This document shows positions 53,825 through 62,333 of a DNA stretch of 64,000 bases, one piece after another. The position numbers were made by a program, and so were the translations under genes. The stretch is from assembly GCA_029245865.1 (NCBI GenBank), contig JAQWOM010000004.1:62001-126000 (forward strand), in the 5' to 3' direction. The notes under the pieces are model-generated. The model did no database searches. It worked only from the letters and a program-made list of their open reading frames with translations, and was not told the origin of the DNA. This DNA comes from Planctomycetota bacterium (GTDB lineage: Bacteria; Planctomycetota; B15-G4). Numbering within the stretch: the first letter of the stretch is position 1; every line of letters starts with the position of its first letter.

Positions 53825-56335
53825 CTAGAACCGGCGGCTCAACTCGAAACTGAGGGGGCGTGTCTCGTCTTCACGCTTCTCAGCCAGCACCATGGCCCAA
53901 TCCATACGGATGGTGATCCCGCCCAGGGCCGGCATCTTCAGCCGGACCCCAGCTCCTGCGCTCAGGCGAATGTCGTTCATCAGCTCATCCCAGTCGGTGT
54001 CTCCCAGGAGATTCCCGGCATCGACGAAAAGCACGCCCTTGACCATGGTTTCGTCCCGATCGCGGAACGCGTTGTAGTCCGTGACCAGCGGAAAGAGTGC
54101 TTCCAGGCTCGCCACAGCAGCGAGCCGGCCACCAACGGCGCTGCCACTGTTGTCATCCAGAACCGGGCCAAGCTGCGTGCTCCTCATGCGCTGGTGAGGC
54201 CCGACGCCCTGAAAAGCGAATCCCCGCACGGCAAACGGCCCGGAACCGCCGCCTACAAAAAAGTTTTCAAAGAAAGGCAGTTCTTCGGAGTCTCCGGTTC
54301 CTTCTACGACACCCAAGGAGAATCGGGGATGGAACACGTTCATGTTTCCATCTTCATCCTCTCCCATGGGAAAGAAAGCCTCGGCGCTCAGCTGACCGCG
54401 CACCGCATCAATGTCACCACCGAAAGGCCCGCCAACATTCTCAATACGCAGCTGAGACGTCACACCTTCTGTGGGGTCAAAGAGAGAATCTAGCGCCGTA
54501 AAAGACAGGGCTGCTTCCATCACGTGGCGCGAATGTCGACCTTCAGCTTTCGCGAATTCAGTTCCCTGCCCCGTCACGAAATCTTTCGCTTCATCATCAA
54601 TGTCAGTGATGTTGACGTTCTCCAGCCGAGGCCCTAGCGACAGGCTGACTTCGCGGCTGAACTGATGATCGAAGAAAACTCCGGTACCAACACTTGCCTG
54701 TGTGTAGTCGGAGTAAATGCGTCGGCGGTCGTAAACCTCAACCGTGAGCCCCCAGGGGTCCTCAGCACTTTCATCGAGCCAAGGGTCGTTGAAGACAATG
54801 TCGAGTTGCGTTGTCTCCGTCCCTGGAATCACCTCAAGCAAGAGACTCTGGCCGCCACCATGGAAAGCCTCTCCTCGTTCGAAAAACTCCTGGAAGAAAC
54901 GCTTCCAGGACGAAGCCGCGCGACTGATGTCGAAGTTGCGCTTGTCCACGGTCACACCTGCAAACACACCCGAATCGGAGCCTGCACCGAACACAAAAGT
55001 AAAAATACCGCTGCTGGCATCGTCCACATTCACAACCACATCGACCAGACCTGGGTCGTCCGTCGGCTCTGTCGTCACCCTCACCTTCGGCACGCCACTC
55101 AGATCGGTGAAGTAGCCAAGCGAAATCAACGCGTCCTCGCTGTAGCGAAGTTCGCGCGTGTCAATGATGTCGCCGGGATACACGGTCATGTAACGTCGGA
55201 CGACCCCATCTCTGGTCCCCACGTTTCCGTGCACAATGACATCCCGCACTCTTTTCTGCCGACCCTCGTCCACGCGCCACTCAAGATCGAGCAACGGTTC
55301 CTCGAGGTCAAAAGTCTCAACTGGGCGAATACTGACGTCGATAAAACCGTCGTGCCCGTACAAGTCGCGCATCGATCGCAACACCCGGGAAACATCCGGG
55401 GCTCGGTAAGGATCACCTACCGTCAAGGCGGCATTTTTCAGCAACTCCTGACCTGTCAAGTCGGTATTACCGGCGACCGTCACACTGCGCACGAAGTAAC
55501 GCGAACCTTGGTCCACATTCAAAGACACCACAACCTTCGTGCGGTCGTCAGACCATTCGAGTGGGTCTAACGAGACCGAGGCGTCCAAGTAGCCCTCACG
55601 GCGAACGTAATCTTCCAGCACTAACGTGTCGCGATCGACTTCACTGCGCACGAAGTCTTTACCCACCAACCATGACCAGAACCCAGGCTGACTACTCAGC
55701 AGGTCGCGAGCATCATTTTCATCCACAGCGGTGAGCCCGATCAATCGCAGGGAAGCAACCTCCACCTCGGGTCCCTCGAAGATACGAATCGTGGACCTGA
55801 ACTCACCCTTGTCACTGGACGTGTCTTTGTGGTTCACCTGGATGAAGGGGTAGCCCTTCGAGAGATAAAACTCTCGGATCAGCAACAAAGCGCTGGCGAC
55901 CTGCTCGGGAGTCGCCCGACCGCCGCTCGGCAGTAAACCCACGCCACGCAGCCGGGAATCGCTGAATTCCCCGTTGCCCTCAAACTCCACTTGGTCGTAG
56001 TGCTGCACTCTGACCAACTTGAACGTGACGATCACACCATCTGGAACCTGTTCGACATTGACTTCTGGGTAGACCCCATAGGACTGGGTCATCCAGCGCA
56101 TGTCGTCATCGATGTGCTCGGCGGTGTACACCGACCCGGGTCGCGTCTTCATGTTTGCCATGAGCAACTCATGGGCGACAAGCACATTGCCGTCGAGTAC
56201 GACGTCCACAACAGGTTGCCCTTCGTACCCGCCCCCAAAAACGAGGACCGGGTCCTGAGCGTTCAGCCCAGAAATTGCCTGGAGCAGAATCAGCATGCAG
56301 CATGCCCTCGAGAAGACGCGACTGAGGCACAACAC
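53825..56335 (-). CDS. bamA: Outer-membrane assembly factor BamA
   Basis: An 836-residue Omp85 protein. GTG 56335 gives MLCLSRVFSRACCMLILLQAISGLNA, a signal peptide cut before QDPVL. About five POTRA domains (25-430) include VDVVLDGNVLVAHELL and PYRADV-like linkers. The beta-barrel (about 450-836) has GPFAVRGFAFQGVG, matching the conserved (V/I)RG(F/Y) loop, and ends in LSFELSRRF with the C-terminal aromatic needed for insertion. Adjacency to the lpx genes is the classic outer-membrane biogenesis arrangement. It starts 17 bp after dnaB ends. Confidence 0.95.
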   Translation of the reverse strand: MLCLSRVFSRACCMLILLQAISGLNAQDPVLVFGGGYEGQPVVDVVLDGNVLVAHELLMANMKTRPGSVYTAEHIDDDMRWMTQSYGVYPEVNVEQVPDGVIVTFKLVRVQHYDQVEFEGNGEFSDSRLRGVGLLPSGGRATPEQVASALLLIREFYLSKGYPFIQVNHKDTSSDKGEFRSTIRIFEGPEVEVASLRLIGLTAVDENDARDLLSSQPGFWSWLVGKDFVRSEVDRDTLVLEDYVRREGYLDASVSLDPLEWSDDRTKVVVSLNVDQGSRYFVRSVTVAGNTDLTGQELLKNAALTVGDPYRAPDVSRVLRSMRDLYGHDGFIDVSIRPVETFDLEEPLLDLEWRVDEGRQKRVRDVIVHGNVGTRDGVVRRYMTVYPGDIIDTRELRYSEDALISLGYFTDLSGVPKVRVTTEPTDDPGLVDVVVNVDDASSGIFTFVFGAGSDSGVFAGVTVDKRNFDISRAASSWKRFFQEFFERGEAFHGGGQSLLLEVIPGTETTQLDIVFNDPWLDESAEDPWGLTVEVYDRRRIYSDYTQASVGTGVFFDHQFSREVSLSLGPRLENVNITDIDDEAKDFVTGQGTEFAKAEGRHSRHVMEAALSFTALDSLFDPTEGVTSQLRIENVGGPFGGDIDAVRGQLSAEAFFPMGEDEDGNMNVFHPRFSLGVVEGTGDSEELPFFENFFVGGGSGPFAVRGFAFQGVGPHQRMRSTQLGPVLDDNSGSAVGGRLAAVASLEALFPLVTDYNAFRDRDETMVKGVLFVDAGNLLGDTDWDELMNDIRLSAGAGVRLKMPALGGITIRMDWAMVLAEKREDETRPLSFELSRRF

Positions 56336-56352
56336 GTGGGCTGCTCGCCTCC

Positions 56353-57783
56353 TCAGAGCACTGGAGCAGAGCTACCGGCGGGCGACGACTCCGACGCATC
56401 CGGAAAGCGGTGGGCATTGTCGAACCGCATCATGTTGGCGTGGAAGTTCAACTCCACGACACCAGTTGGTCCATTCCTGTTCTTTGCAATGATGAGTTCG
56501 GCTGAACCCTTGGCAGCGATGTCTTCCGGCTCGTAGTACTCATGCCGGTAGAGCAACATGATGGCGTCGGCATCCTGCTCGATCGATCCTGACTCACGTA
56601 GATCACCCATCATCGGTCGCTTGTTGGTACGCGCCTCGACGGCGCGATTCAGCTGACTGAGCGCGATGACGGGAATCTTGAGCTCACGAGCCAACTGCTT
56701 GAGTGAGCCCGACAGGCGTGAAATTTCTATCTGACGACTTTCCACGGCACTTCCGAGCGTGAGCAACTGAAGATAGTCCACCGCAAGCAATTGGATGTTC
56801 ATTCGCGACTTGAGGCGCCGAGCCTTGGCGCGCAGTCGAGTCATGGTGAGCCCTGGCGTGTCATCGACGTACAACGGCGCCTCGGCAAGGCGACCAGCTG
56901 CCAGTGGCACCTTGGCGTATTCATCGTTTGAGAGCTCGCCACGCATGAGCCGGTGTGCGTCCACACGCGCGTTGGAACACAGCATGTTCTCTGCGACCTG
57001 TTCCTTGGTGACTTCCAACGTGAAAAGAGCGGCCGGGGTTTGATCTCGGATACAGATGTTGTCGAGCAAACTCGTGGCGAAACTCGACTTCCCCATCGAA
57101 GGGCGCCCCGCAATGATGTAGAGCGCGCCAGGAGCGAGACCGTTAAGAAACTGATCGAGATCTGTGAAATGGGTGTCCAATCCACCGGTCACAGCGCGGC
57201 CATCTGACTCTTGCAGCGAGTCCACACGCAGCATGGCGTGCTTGACCAGATCCTGCATGCTTGCACCCGATTCCGTTCCACGACCCTGGGCAACCGAAAA
57301 GATGGCCCGCTCTGCCTTGTCGAGCAAATCGTCCACGTTTGTTGTCGAGGCCGAATAGGAATCCCGAAGGATCTCTTGCGCAGCCACTACCAAGCGCCGC
57401 TTCTCGGATGCAGAACGCACAAGCGCTGCGTAGTTGGACGCATGCGCGGAAGAGGGCACTGATTCCATGAGCCCGACCAGCGCGTCCACTCCACCGACAG
57501 CCTCGAGCTTGCCTGCAGCCTTCAAGGCATTGGTGGCGATGACCAGATCGACGGGTTCATTGCGGTCGAACAGATCGGCAAGAACCTTGAAGACCTCGGC
57601 ATGCATGGGCACGTAGAAATCGTCGGCGCCCAGCACGAGCAGAATGTCGCCGATAGTTGCCCGGTCAAGCAGCATCGCTCCCAAGACACACTGCTCTGCC
57701 TCAATGTTCTGAGGAGGAAGATGGTCCGGTATCGCGCCTTGATCCACGTGAGTCTCCTCCCCCCAACTGCCCCTTGGTTGCAT
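56353..57783 (-). CDS. dnaB: Replicative DNA helicase
   Basis: A 476-residue hexameric helicase. The N-terminal domain has PPQNIEAEQCVLGAMLLD (about 23-40), and the RecA-like ATPase has Walker A GRPSMGKSSFAT near residue 228 and Walker B QLLAVDYLQLLT. C-terminal DLRESGSIEQDADAIMLLYR is conserved. No intein. The start at ATG 57783 adds a short tail before VDQGAIPDHLPPQ; GTG 57747 is an alternative. It follows the SGNH gene on the same strand by 155 bp, in the rplI-to-dnaB neighbourhood common across bacteria. Confidence 0.96.
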   Translation of the reverse strand: MQPRGSWGEETHVDQGAIPDHLPPQNIEAEQCVLGAMLLDRATIGDILLVLGADDFYVPMHAEVFKVLADLFDRNEPVDLVIATNALKAAGKLEAVGGVDALVGLMESVPSSAHASNYAALVRSASEKRRLVVAAQEILRDSYSASTTNVDDLLDKAERAIFSVAQGRGTESGASMQDLVKHAMLRVDSLQESDGRAVTGGLDTHFTDLDQFLNGLAPGALYIIAGRPSMGKSSFATSLLDNICIRDQTPAALFTLEVTKEQVAENMLCSNARVDAHRLMRGELSNDEYAKVPLAAGRLAEAPLYVDDTPGLTMTRLRAKARRLKSRMNIQLLAVDYLQLLTLGSAVESRQIEISRLSGSLKQLARELKIPVIALSQLNRAVEARTNKRPMMGDLRESGSIEQDADAIMLLYRHEYYEPEDIAAKGSAELIIAKNRNGPTGVVELNFHANMMRFDNAHRFPDASESSPAGSSAPVL

Positions 57784-57938
57784 CAGGGTGTCGAGTGGGC
57801 CATTCGACAGGCGCTCCCCAACCCGAGGTGCGCGAGCCGACCAGTCTATCAGTCCATGGCGAAGTCGCTCCAGCCCCTCACACTGCCGGATGGCTGGCCA
57901 GGAAGTTCGCTTTCAGCGAATGGCCCGACGGCCTCGAG

Positions 57939-59603
57939 TCACGGGGCCTCCCGCAACTCCAGCGAAAGCAGCACGTAACTTCCCATTCTCAACCGCCCCA
58001 TATAGCGGGTGACAACGTCTCGTTCCGCCACCAGCCGGATCTCGTGCTCGCAGGGATCCTCTCCGTGAGCAGGGAGAGCACTCACCCATTCACTCGGACC
58101 GCCCTCTTCCAGCAACAAGCTCCCCACCTCCTGACCATCGCTCTCCACCGCAAGGCGCAGGGGCAGCAGATCAGGGCGATCCTGGATCGATCGCAGCTCC
58201 AGGGCGAGTTCCGCGCCCTCTCCGGGACAGGCCAGCAACGCCAAAACCTGCCTGGCTGCCAGTTGTCCGGCCTGCAGACCTCCGTAAACCTGCCTCAGCC
58301 CCTCTCCGGTCTCCGAATCCACACGTGAAAGCAGCTGGGAGCGATCCTTGGAGCGACTCAGGGCACTACGAGAGGCCCAGTCCGCGGGCTCCAACAGTTG
58401 CGCCCTTGCGTCGGTATACTCAGCCGGTACGGCTGGCAAACGAGCGATGGCATCCGCGCCGCCCGGGACCAGTCCCTGCAGCAGCAGAGCTTCAGCACAC
58501 CAAACCGCAACCACATCCAGGGTCTTCGCATTCGGGTGGGGATTGGACGGCAGGGTGAAGCGCCGCTCGGGATCGGGCTTGAGGAGATTCAGGATCGGAA
58601 TCGACGGCCCCCCATCGGCAGCCAAGCGGCTCCAGAGGTGCCACAGGTAAGGCAGCTCGCTGTACTGCAGGAGCATCATGTGCGTGCCGCGTTGTTCCAG
58701 CAGGTCCGCCAGAAGGCGGATGTCCGCTGCGTTTTCATCCAGGCGCCGGGTCGATTCTTCGGACAGATCCGCTTCGAGAACTCGGGGGCCCAGCTCATCC
58801 TCCGAACGTGTTTCCACTCCGCCCTGAGCCTGCAGCCTGTGGATCAGGTCGAGCACAACGTAATGCCGCTGATCTGAGCTCACCCTCAGAAACGGTTCGG
58901 ACGTCGCAATATCTGGATTTTCTCGGCGATGCCCTGCCTCAGTGACGCCGTATCCATTGGCCAGGTCGTTGTCGATCGGCATGTAGAGCACAATATCTGC
59001 GGGCAAGGCATCCCAGTGATCGAGCAGGAAGTGCACCGCATTGCGATGGTTCCAGCCGGGTATGGCGACCGTCTGACAAACCACCGGGGGGCTCCCGGCC
59101 GGACGCACGGCGTTGAGATGCACCTCAAGCCGATGGGCCAGCGCCTCGTCGTCCTCAACTCCCCACCCAAAGGCGACCGAATCTCCCAGCACGTGAATGC
59201 GTAAGGGCTCCTGCGGAGGCGTGGCCTCCGGTGCCCCCGGGGCTCCAACCGATTCCGAGGCCGCGGGGCGAGCCCGCATACCGAGCGCATCGCTTTGGAC
59301 CTTGATGCCAAAGACGTCGACCTCGCTATTGGGCTTCAGGCAGAAACCCACCAGAGGATCCTCATGGACGTGCCAGGGACCTGGGCTCTGAGCAGCCGCC
59401 AACCAACGATCACGTTCTGTGGGGGCCATCCACTCGCGAGCCGAACGCGGTCCGCGCCAGACCTCCACCAGCGACCTCCCGCCCAGCAAGGAGAGCGCTC
59501 CTTCGGCCAGCAGCCCAAAGACCACGAGCAAGACAACAGCCAGTAGAACGCGCGCGCCTGATGACAGGTGAGGCGCGGCCGACGGGCGGCCCATGAGACT
59601 CAA
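57939..59603 (-). CDS. Membrane-anchored SGNH/GDSL-hydrolase-like protein
   Basis: A 554-residue protein with an N-terminal membrane anchor (ARVLLAVVLLVVFGLLAEGAL, residues ~17-37). Block I is HVLGDSVAFGWGVEDDEA (GDS near residue 137). A later NPHPNAKTLDVVAVW (about residue 368) could supply the catalytic His. The C-terminal ~180 residues form an unrecognised beta-rich domain. Its ATG overlaps the rplI stop by 4 bp (59600-59603), so it is translated with ribosomal protein L9, an odd partner. It may act as an O-acyltransferase or esterase on envelope sugars; unknown. Confidence 0.78.
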   Translation of the reverse strand: MSLMGRPSAAPHLSSGARVLLAVVLLVVFGLLAEGALSLLGGRSLVEVWRGPRSAREWMAPTERDRWLAAAQSPGPWHVHEDPLVGFCLKPNSEVDVFGIKVQSDALGMRARPAASESVGAPGAPEATPPQEPLRIHVLGDSVAFGWGVEDDEALAHRLEVHLNAVRPAGSPPVVCQTVAIPGWNHRNAVHFLLDHWDALPADIVLYMPIDNDLANGYGVTEAGHRRENPDIATSEPFLRVSSDQRHYVVLDLIHRLQAQGGVETRSEDELGPRVLEADLSEESTRRLDENAADIRLLADLLEQRGTHMMLLQYSELPYLWHLWSRLAADGGPSIPILNLLKPDPERRFTLPSNPHPNAKTLDVVAVWCAEALLLQGLVPGGADAIARLPAVPAEYTDARAQLLEPADWASRSALSRSKDRSQLLSRVDSETGEGLRQVYGGLQAGQLAARQVLALLACPGEGAELALELRSIQDRPDLLPLRLAVESDGQEVGSLLLEEGGPSEWVSALPAHGEDPCEHEIRLVAERDVVTRYMGRLRMGSYVLLSLELREAP

Positions 59604-60184
59604 GCCTCAGCCGTTGTTGCCGGCTCTCCATCGGAGAGCGGCGCCTCGCCGTCACCCTCCTCACCCCGTGCAGACTCATCTTCAGCATCTCCGGCCGATT
59701 CACCTTCGGCTCCGAGAGATTCGATGCGAGTCCCTTCCATGTCGATCGGTACGACTTCGACAGTGATCGATTCTGTGATGTCACCGTAAAGGTGCAACGC
59801 CACCTCATGAACACCTGAGTCCTTGAGGTGCATGGGCAAGCGAATGGCACGCTGCGCGACATCCCAGCCAGCGGCCACGATGGCGCCGTGGATATCCTTC
59901 TCCGTCACGGAGCCGAAGAGGTGTCCCTCTTCGGTCGCCCGGGCCATGACCTCGACATGCAGGCCCCGCAGCTTGACGGCAAGTTCTTCCATCGAACTGA
60001 TCATGGCCCGCTCTTCTTCCTCCGCCTTCACCTTCAGCTTGCCCAGCATGCGCAGGCTGTCTTCGGTGAGCACGACCGCTTTGCGCTCAGGAAGGAGATA
60101 GTTCCGGGCGAACCCGTTCTTGACGTTGACCTGGTCTCCGGGCCGTCCGAGACCCTCGACCGATTCCAGCAGTATGAGCTTCAT
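59600..60184 (-). CDS. rplI: Ribosomal protein L9 with acidic C-terminal extension
   Basis: A 194-residue protein. Residues 1-148 are standard L9: MKLILLESVEGLGRPGDQV, VKNGFARNYLLPE, and LFGSVTEKDIHGAI. The last ~46 residues form an acidic low-complexity tail (AEGESAGDAEDESARGEEGD), not found in E. coli L9. It follows the S6-S18 fusion gene by 35 bp, keeping the usual rpsF-rpsR-rplI order. L9 reaches far from the large subunit and helps reading-frame maintenance. Confidence 0.96.
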   Translation of the reverse strand: MKLILLESVEGLGRPGDQVNVKNGFARNYLLPERKAVVLTEDSLRMLGKLKVKAEEEERAMISSMEELAVKLRGLHVEVMARATEEGHLFGSVTEKDIHGAIVAAGWDVAQRAIRLPMHLKDSGVHEVALHLYGDITESITVEVVPIDMEGTRIESLGAEGESAGDAEDESARGEEGDGEAPLSDGEPATTAEA

Positions 60185-60219
60185 GACTCGAGCAACCTCT
60201 CTCTATTGGAGCCGGAGAT

Positions 60220-60807
60220 TCAGCGACCGACGAACGGAAGAAGGGCCATGTTCCGGGCCCGGAAAACAGCCGTGCGCAACCGACGCTGGCTCTTGGCTTC
60301 CAGATTGCTGCGAACCCGCGAGAACAGCTTGCCCTGAGCCGAAATCATGCGGCGCAGCACAAAGGGGTTCTTGTAGTCGAGCAGTTCCCAGATCTTGCGC
60401 GTCTCCTCGCCGTCCCGGCCGAGTTCTGCGCTGGTGTCCCCTTCGAAGCGACGGCCTGAACGCGAGGCCGGCTCGGAAAGCGGCTCGGGCATCTCATCGT
60501 CCTTCGGCAAGGCTGCAACAGCGATCGCCATCGAGCGCAAGCAACGATCGGAGAGCTTCACTTCCCGATTGAGCTCGTCGATGGTTCCCGACTCACCGGA
60601 GAAATAGCAGATCACGTAGGTGCCGGTCTGGTTCCCGTGAATGGGATAAGCCAGCTTTCGGTTGGCCCACAACATCGAAGGACCTAGCGTGCCTCCGACC
60701 TTCTCGATGAGCTTCTGGACCACCACTTCGGGGGTGTCCGGCTCGGCTTCGTCCTCCCCACGCGGATCGCGGTTGTGGAGGATGAACATGCCTTCGTAGT
60801 ACTTCAC
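60220..60807 (-). CDS. rpsF-rpsR: Fused ribosomal proteins S6 and S18
   Basis: A single 195-codon frame from GTG 60807 (GAGAGG upstream). Residues 1-101 are S6: MKYYEGMFILHNRDPRG, WANRKLAYPIHGNQTGTYVI and EVKLSDRCLRSMAI. Residues 102-137 are a polar linker with Arg and acidic residues. Residues ~138-195 are S18: LDYKNPFVLRRMISAQGK, then AKSQRRLRTAVFRARNMALL and PFVGR. These line up with E. coli S18 (DYK, GK, QR-L, A-RAR, LLP). S18's usual basic N-terminus is missing. S6 and S18 form a heterodimer in the 30S platform, so the fusion makes structural sense. No separate rpsR or ssb is present. Order with rplI is conserved. Confidence 0.93.
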   Translation of the reverse strand: MKYYEGMFILHNRDPRGEDEAEPDTPEVVVQKLIEKVGGTLGPSMLWANRKLAYPIHGNQTGTYVICYFSGESGTIDELNREVKLSDRCLRSMAIAVAALPKDDEMPEPLSEPASRSGRRFEGDTSAELGRDGEETRKIWELLDYKNPFVLRRMISAQGKLFSRVRSNLEAKSQRRLRTAVFRARNMALLPFVGR

Positions 60808-60920
60808 AATCTGACCTCTCGAATCTGATCCACTGGACGGGGAAACCGGGCCAGCGAGATACTGCGTCGGAGCGAGGGTGCCGCCGACAAGCCTCTCTGG
60901 CCTGGGATGCAGAACGGAAC

Positions 60921-60949
60921 ACCGTAGCGAGTGCCCCTCGACCCGGCAA
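60921..60949 (-). promoter_or_regulatory. Candidate promoter of the S6-S18 gene
   Basis: Read on the minus strand: TTGCCG (60949-60944), 17-bp spacer, TACGGT (60926-60921), within the 170-bp gap after pth. It would give a ~105-nt leader that can fold into a GGCCAG/CTGGCC stem with an inner GTCGG/CCGAC stem; S6:S18 is known to bind its own mRNA leader in many bacteria. Confidence 0.45.
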
Positions 60950-60977
60950 GAGGGACCCTGGCAAACCCCGCAGAGAT

Positions 60978-61544
60978 TCAGCTCACGGGGGCGTTTGCCC
61001 GGTTCACAAGACGGTCCAGATCCCCGTCACCGAGCCAATCGATCACGTGGTGGGCCGCCCTGACTTGCATGTCCGCAGCCAGATCCTCCTCGGACCGCTT
61101 GAAGCGCTCCAGGACGTAATCCTCCGCGGGTTTGCGGCCGGGATCTCCGATACCCAGCCGCAAGCGGCCCACGGATTGCCCGTCGGGCACCATCTCCAGA
61201 ACTGAAGCCAGGCCGTTTTGTCCGCCAGAAGAGCCCTGCCGTCGGCACCGCAGCTGCCCCAGAGACAGATGGAAATCATCGCACAGCACGAGCAGCTCCA
61301 CCGGGCCCTCGAAATCCGCGAGCAGATCCCGTGCCGCCCGGCCTGAACGGTTCATGAACGTGGTGGGCTTGGCCAGCAAGAAGGGCCGACCCTCAACCTC
61401 ACCACGAGTGACAAGCGCACGCCCCCGCTGAAAAAAAGAACAGCCGAGACGCTCTGCCATGATGTCGAGCACAGCGAAGCCGACGTTGTGCCGGGTGTTC
61501 TCGTACTCGGCACCTGGGTTGCCCAGGCCAAGGATCAACTGCAT
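60978..61544 (-). CDS. pth: Peptidyl-tRNA hydrolase
   Basis: A 188-residue monomeric enzyme that releases peptides from prematurely dissociated peptidyl-tRNA. It starts MQLILGLGNPGAEYENTRHNVGF, which contains the catalytic Asn10 and His20. FMNRSGRAARDLL and VLCDDFHLSLGQLRCRRQGSSGGQNGLAS (the latter in two parts: CDDFHLSLG and GSSGGQNGLAS) carry the catalytic Asp and RNA-binding loop. It follows rplY by 18 bp in the glmU-prs-rplY-pth order shared with Bacillus. Confidence 0.97.
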   Translation of the reverse strand: MQLILGLGNPGAEYENTRHNVGFAVLDIMAERLGCSFFQRGRALVTRGEVEGRPFLLAKPTTFMNRSGRAARDLLADFEGPVELLVLCDDFHLSLGQLRCRRQGSSGGQNGLASVLEMVPDGQSVGRLRLGIGDPGRKPAEDYVLERFKRSEEDLAADMQVRAAHHVIDWLGDGDLDRLVNRANAPVS

Positions 61545-61562
61545 GCGATCAACGATCTGAGG

Positions 61563-62243
61563 CTAGCTGCCAGAGTCCTTCTTCTTGCCCTCGGAATCAC
61601 CATCCGGCTTCGCCTCGTCTGTTTTCTCATCGGTCGCTTCCTCGCCCTCAGCACCTTCTGCGTCCTCGGTCGTTTCTTCGACTTCGACGCGCGGCGCCGC
61701 AACGGCAAAGACCTGCTCTCCTGGAGCCAACTGCCCCTCGTCCAGTGACACTCCCTCTGGCAACTCGATCTCGCCAGCATGCAGGGAATCGCCGATTTCG
61801 AGCCCCGAGACATCGATGACGACCACATCCGGAATGGAGTCTGCGCGGCAGTTCACCGAAAGCTTGGGGTGGTGGACGATGCGCGTTCCACCCGCGCTCA
61901 CGCCCGCAGGATCACCACGGAATTCCAACACCACCTCAACCGCGACCTGTTCGGACAGATCGATACGAGAGAAATCAACGTGCAGGATGCGCTGCCCAAA
62001 CGTGTCGTATTGCACCTCTTTCACAAGGCACGATTCTTTCTTCCCGGCGATTTCCAGATTGAACACCTGGTCTGAAGTGGCAAAAGCGAGCCCCAAGTCG
62101 TGGCCATCCACCTTGCACTGCACATTGTCCTGGCCATGACCGTAGATGATCACTGGGACCAGACCGGCGGCGCGCTCGCGACGAGAAGCTTGGGAACCGC
62201 TGCCATCACGGGCCGTGGTCTTGATCAGCGTGGGAGTACTCAT
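61563..62243 (-). CDS. rplY: Ribosomal protein L25 (TL5/CTC type) with acidic tail
   Basis: A 226-residue 5S-rRNA-binding protein of the long CTC/TL5 type. The L25 domain (~1-90) includes SQASRRERAAGLVPVIIYGH and FGQRILHVDFSRIDLSEQV. The TL5 beta domain extends to about residue 180. The last ~45 residues are acidic (EVEETTEDAEGAEGEEA ... SEGKKKDSGS). ATG 62243 has GAGAG upstream. Second gene of the glmU-prs-rplY-pth run; long acidic tails on L25 are known elsewhere. Confidence 0.96.
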   Translation of the reverse strand: MSTPTLIKTTARDGSGSQASRRERAAGLVPVIIYGHGQDNVQCKVDGHDLGLAFATSDQVFNLEIAGKKESCLVKEVQYDTFGQRILHVDFSRIDLSEQVAVEVVLEFRGDPAGVSAGGTRIVHHPKLSVNCRADSIPDVVVIDVSGLEIGDSLHAGEIELPEGVSLDEGQLAPGEQVFAVAAPRVEVEETTEDAEGAEGEEATDEKTDEAKPDGDSEGKKKDSGS

Positions 62244-62333
62244 GATTCTCTCAATTGTTTAAGGCGGGCAAGGCGGCGGTGAGCTCAAAGCGCTCACCAT
62301 CCATGCGCGCGTGTTCAGGAAAACGGGGAGTGA

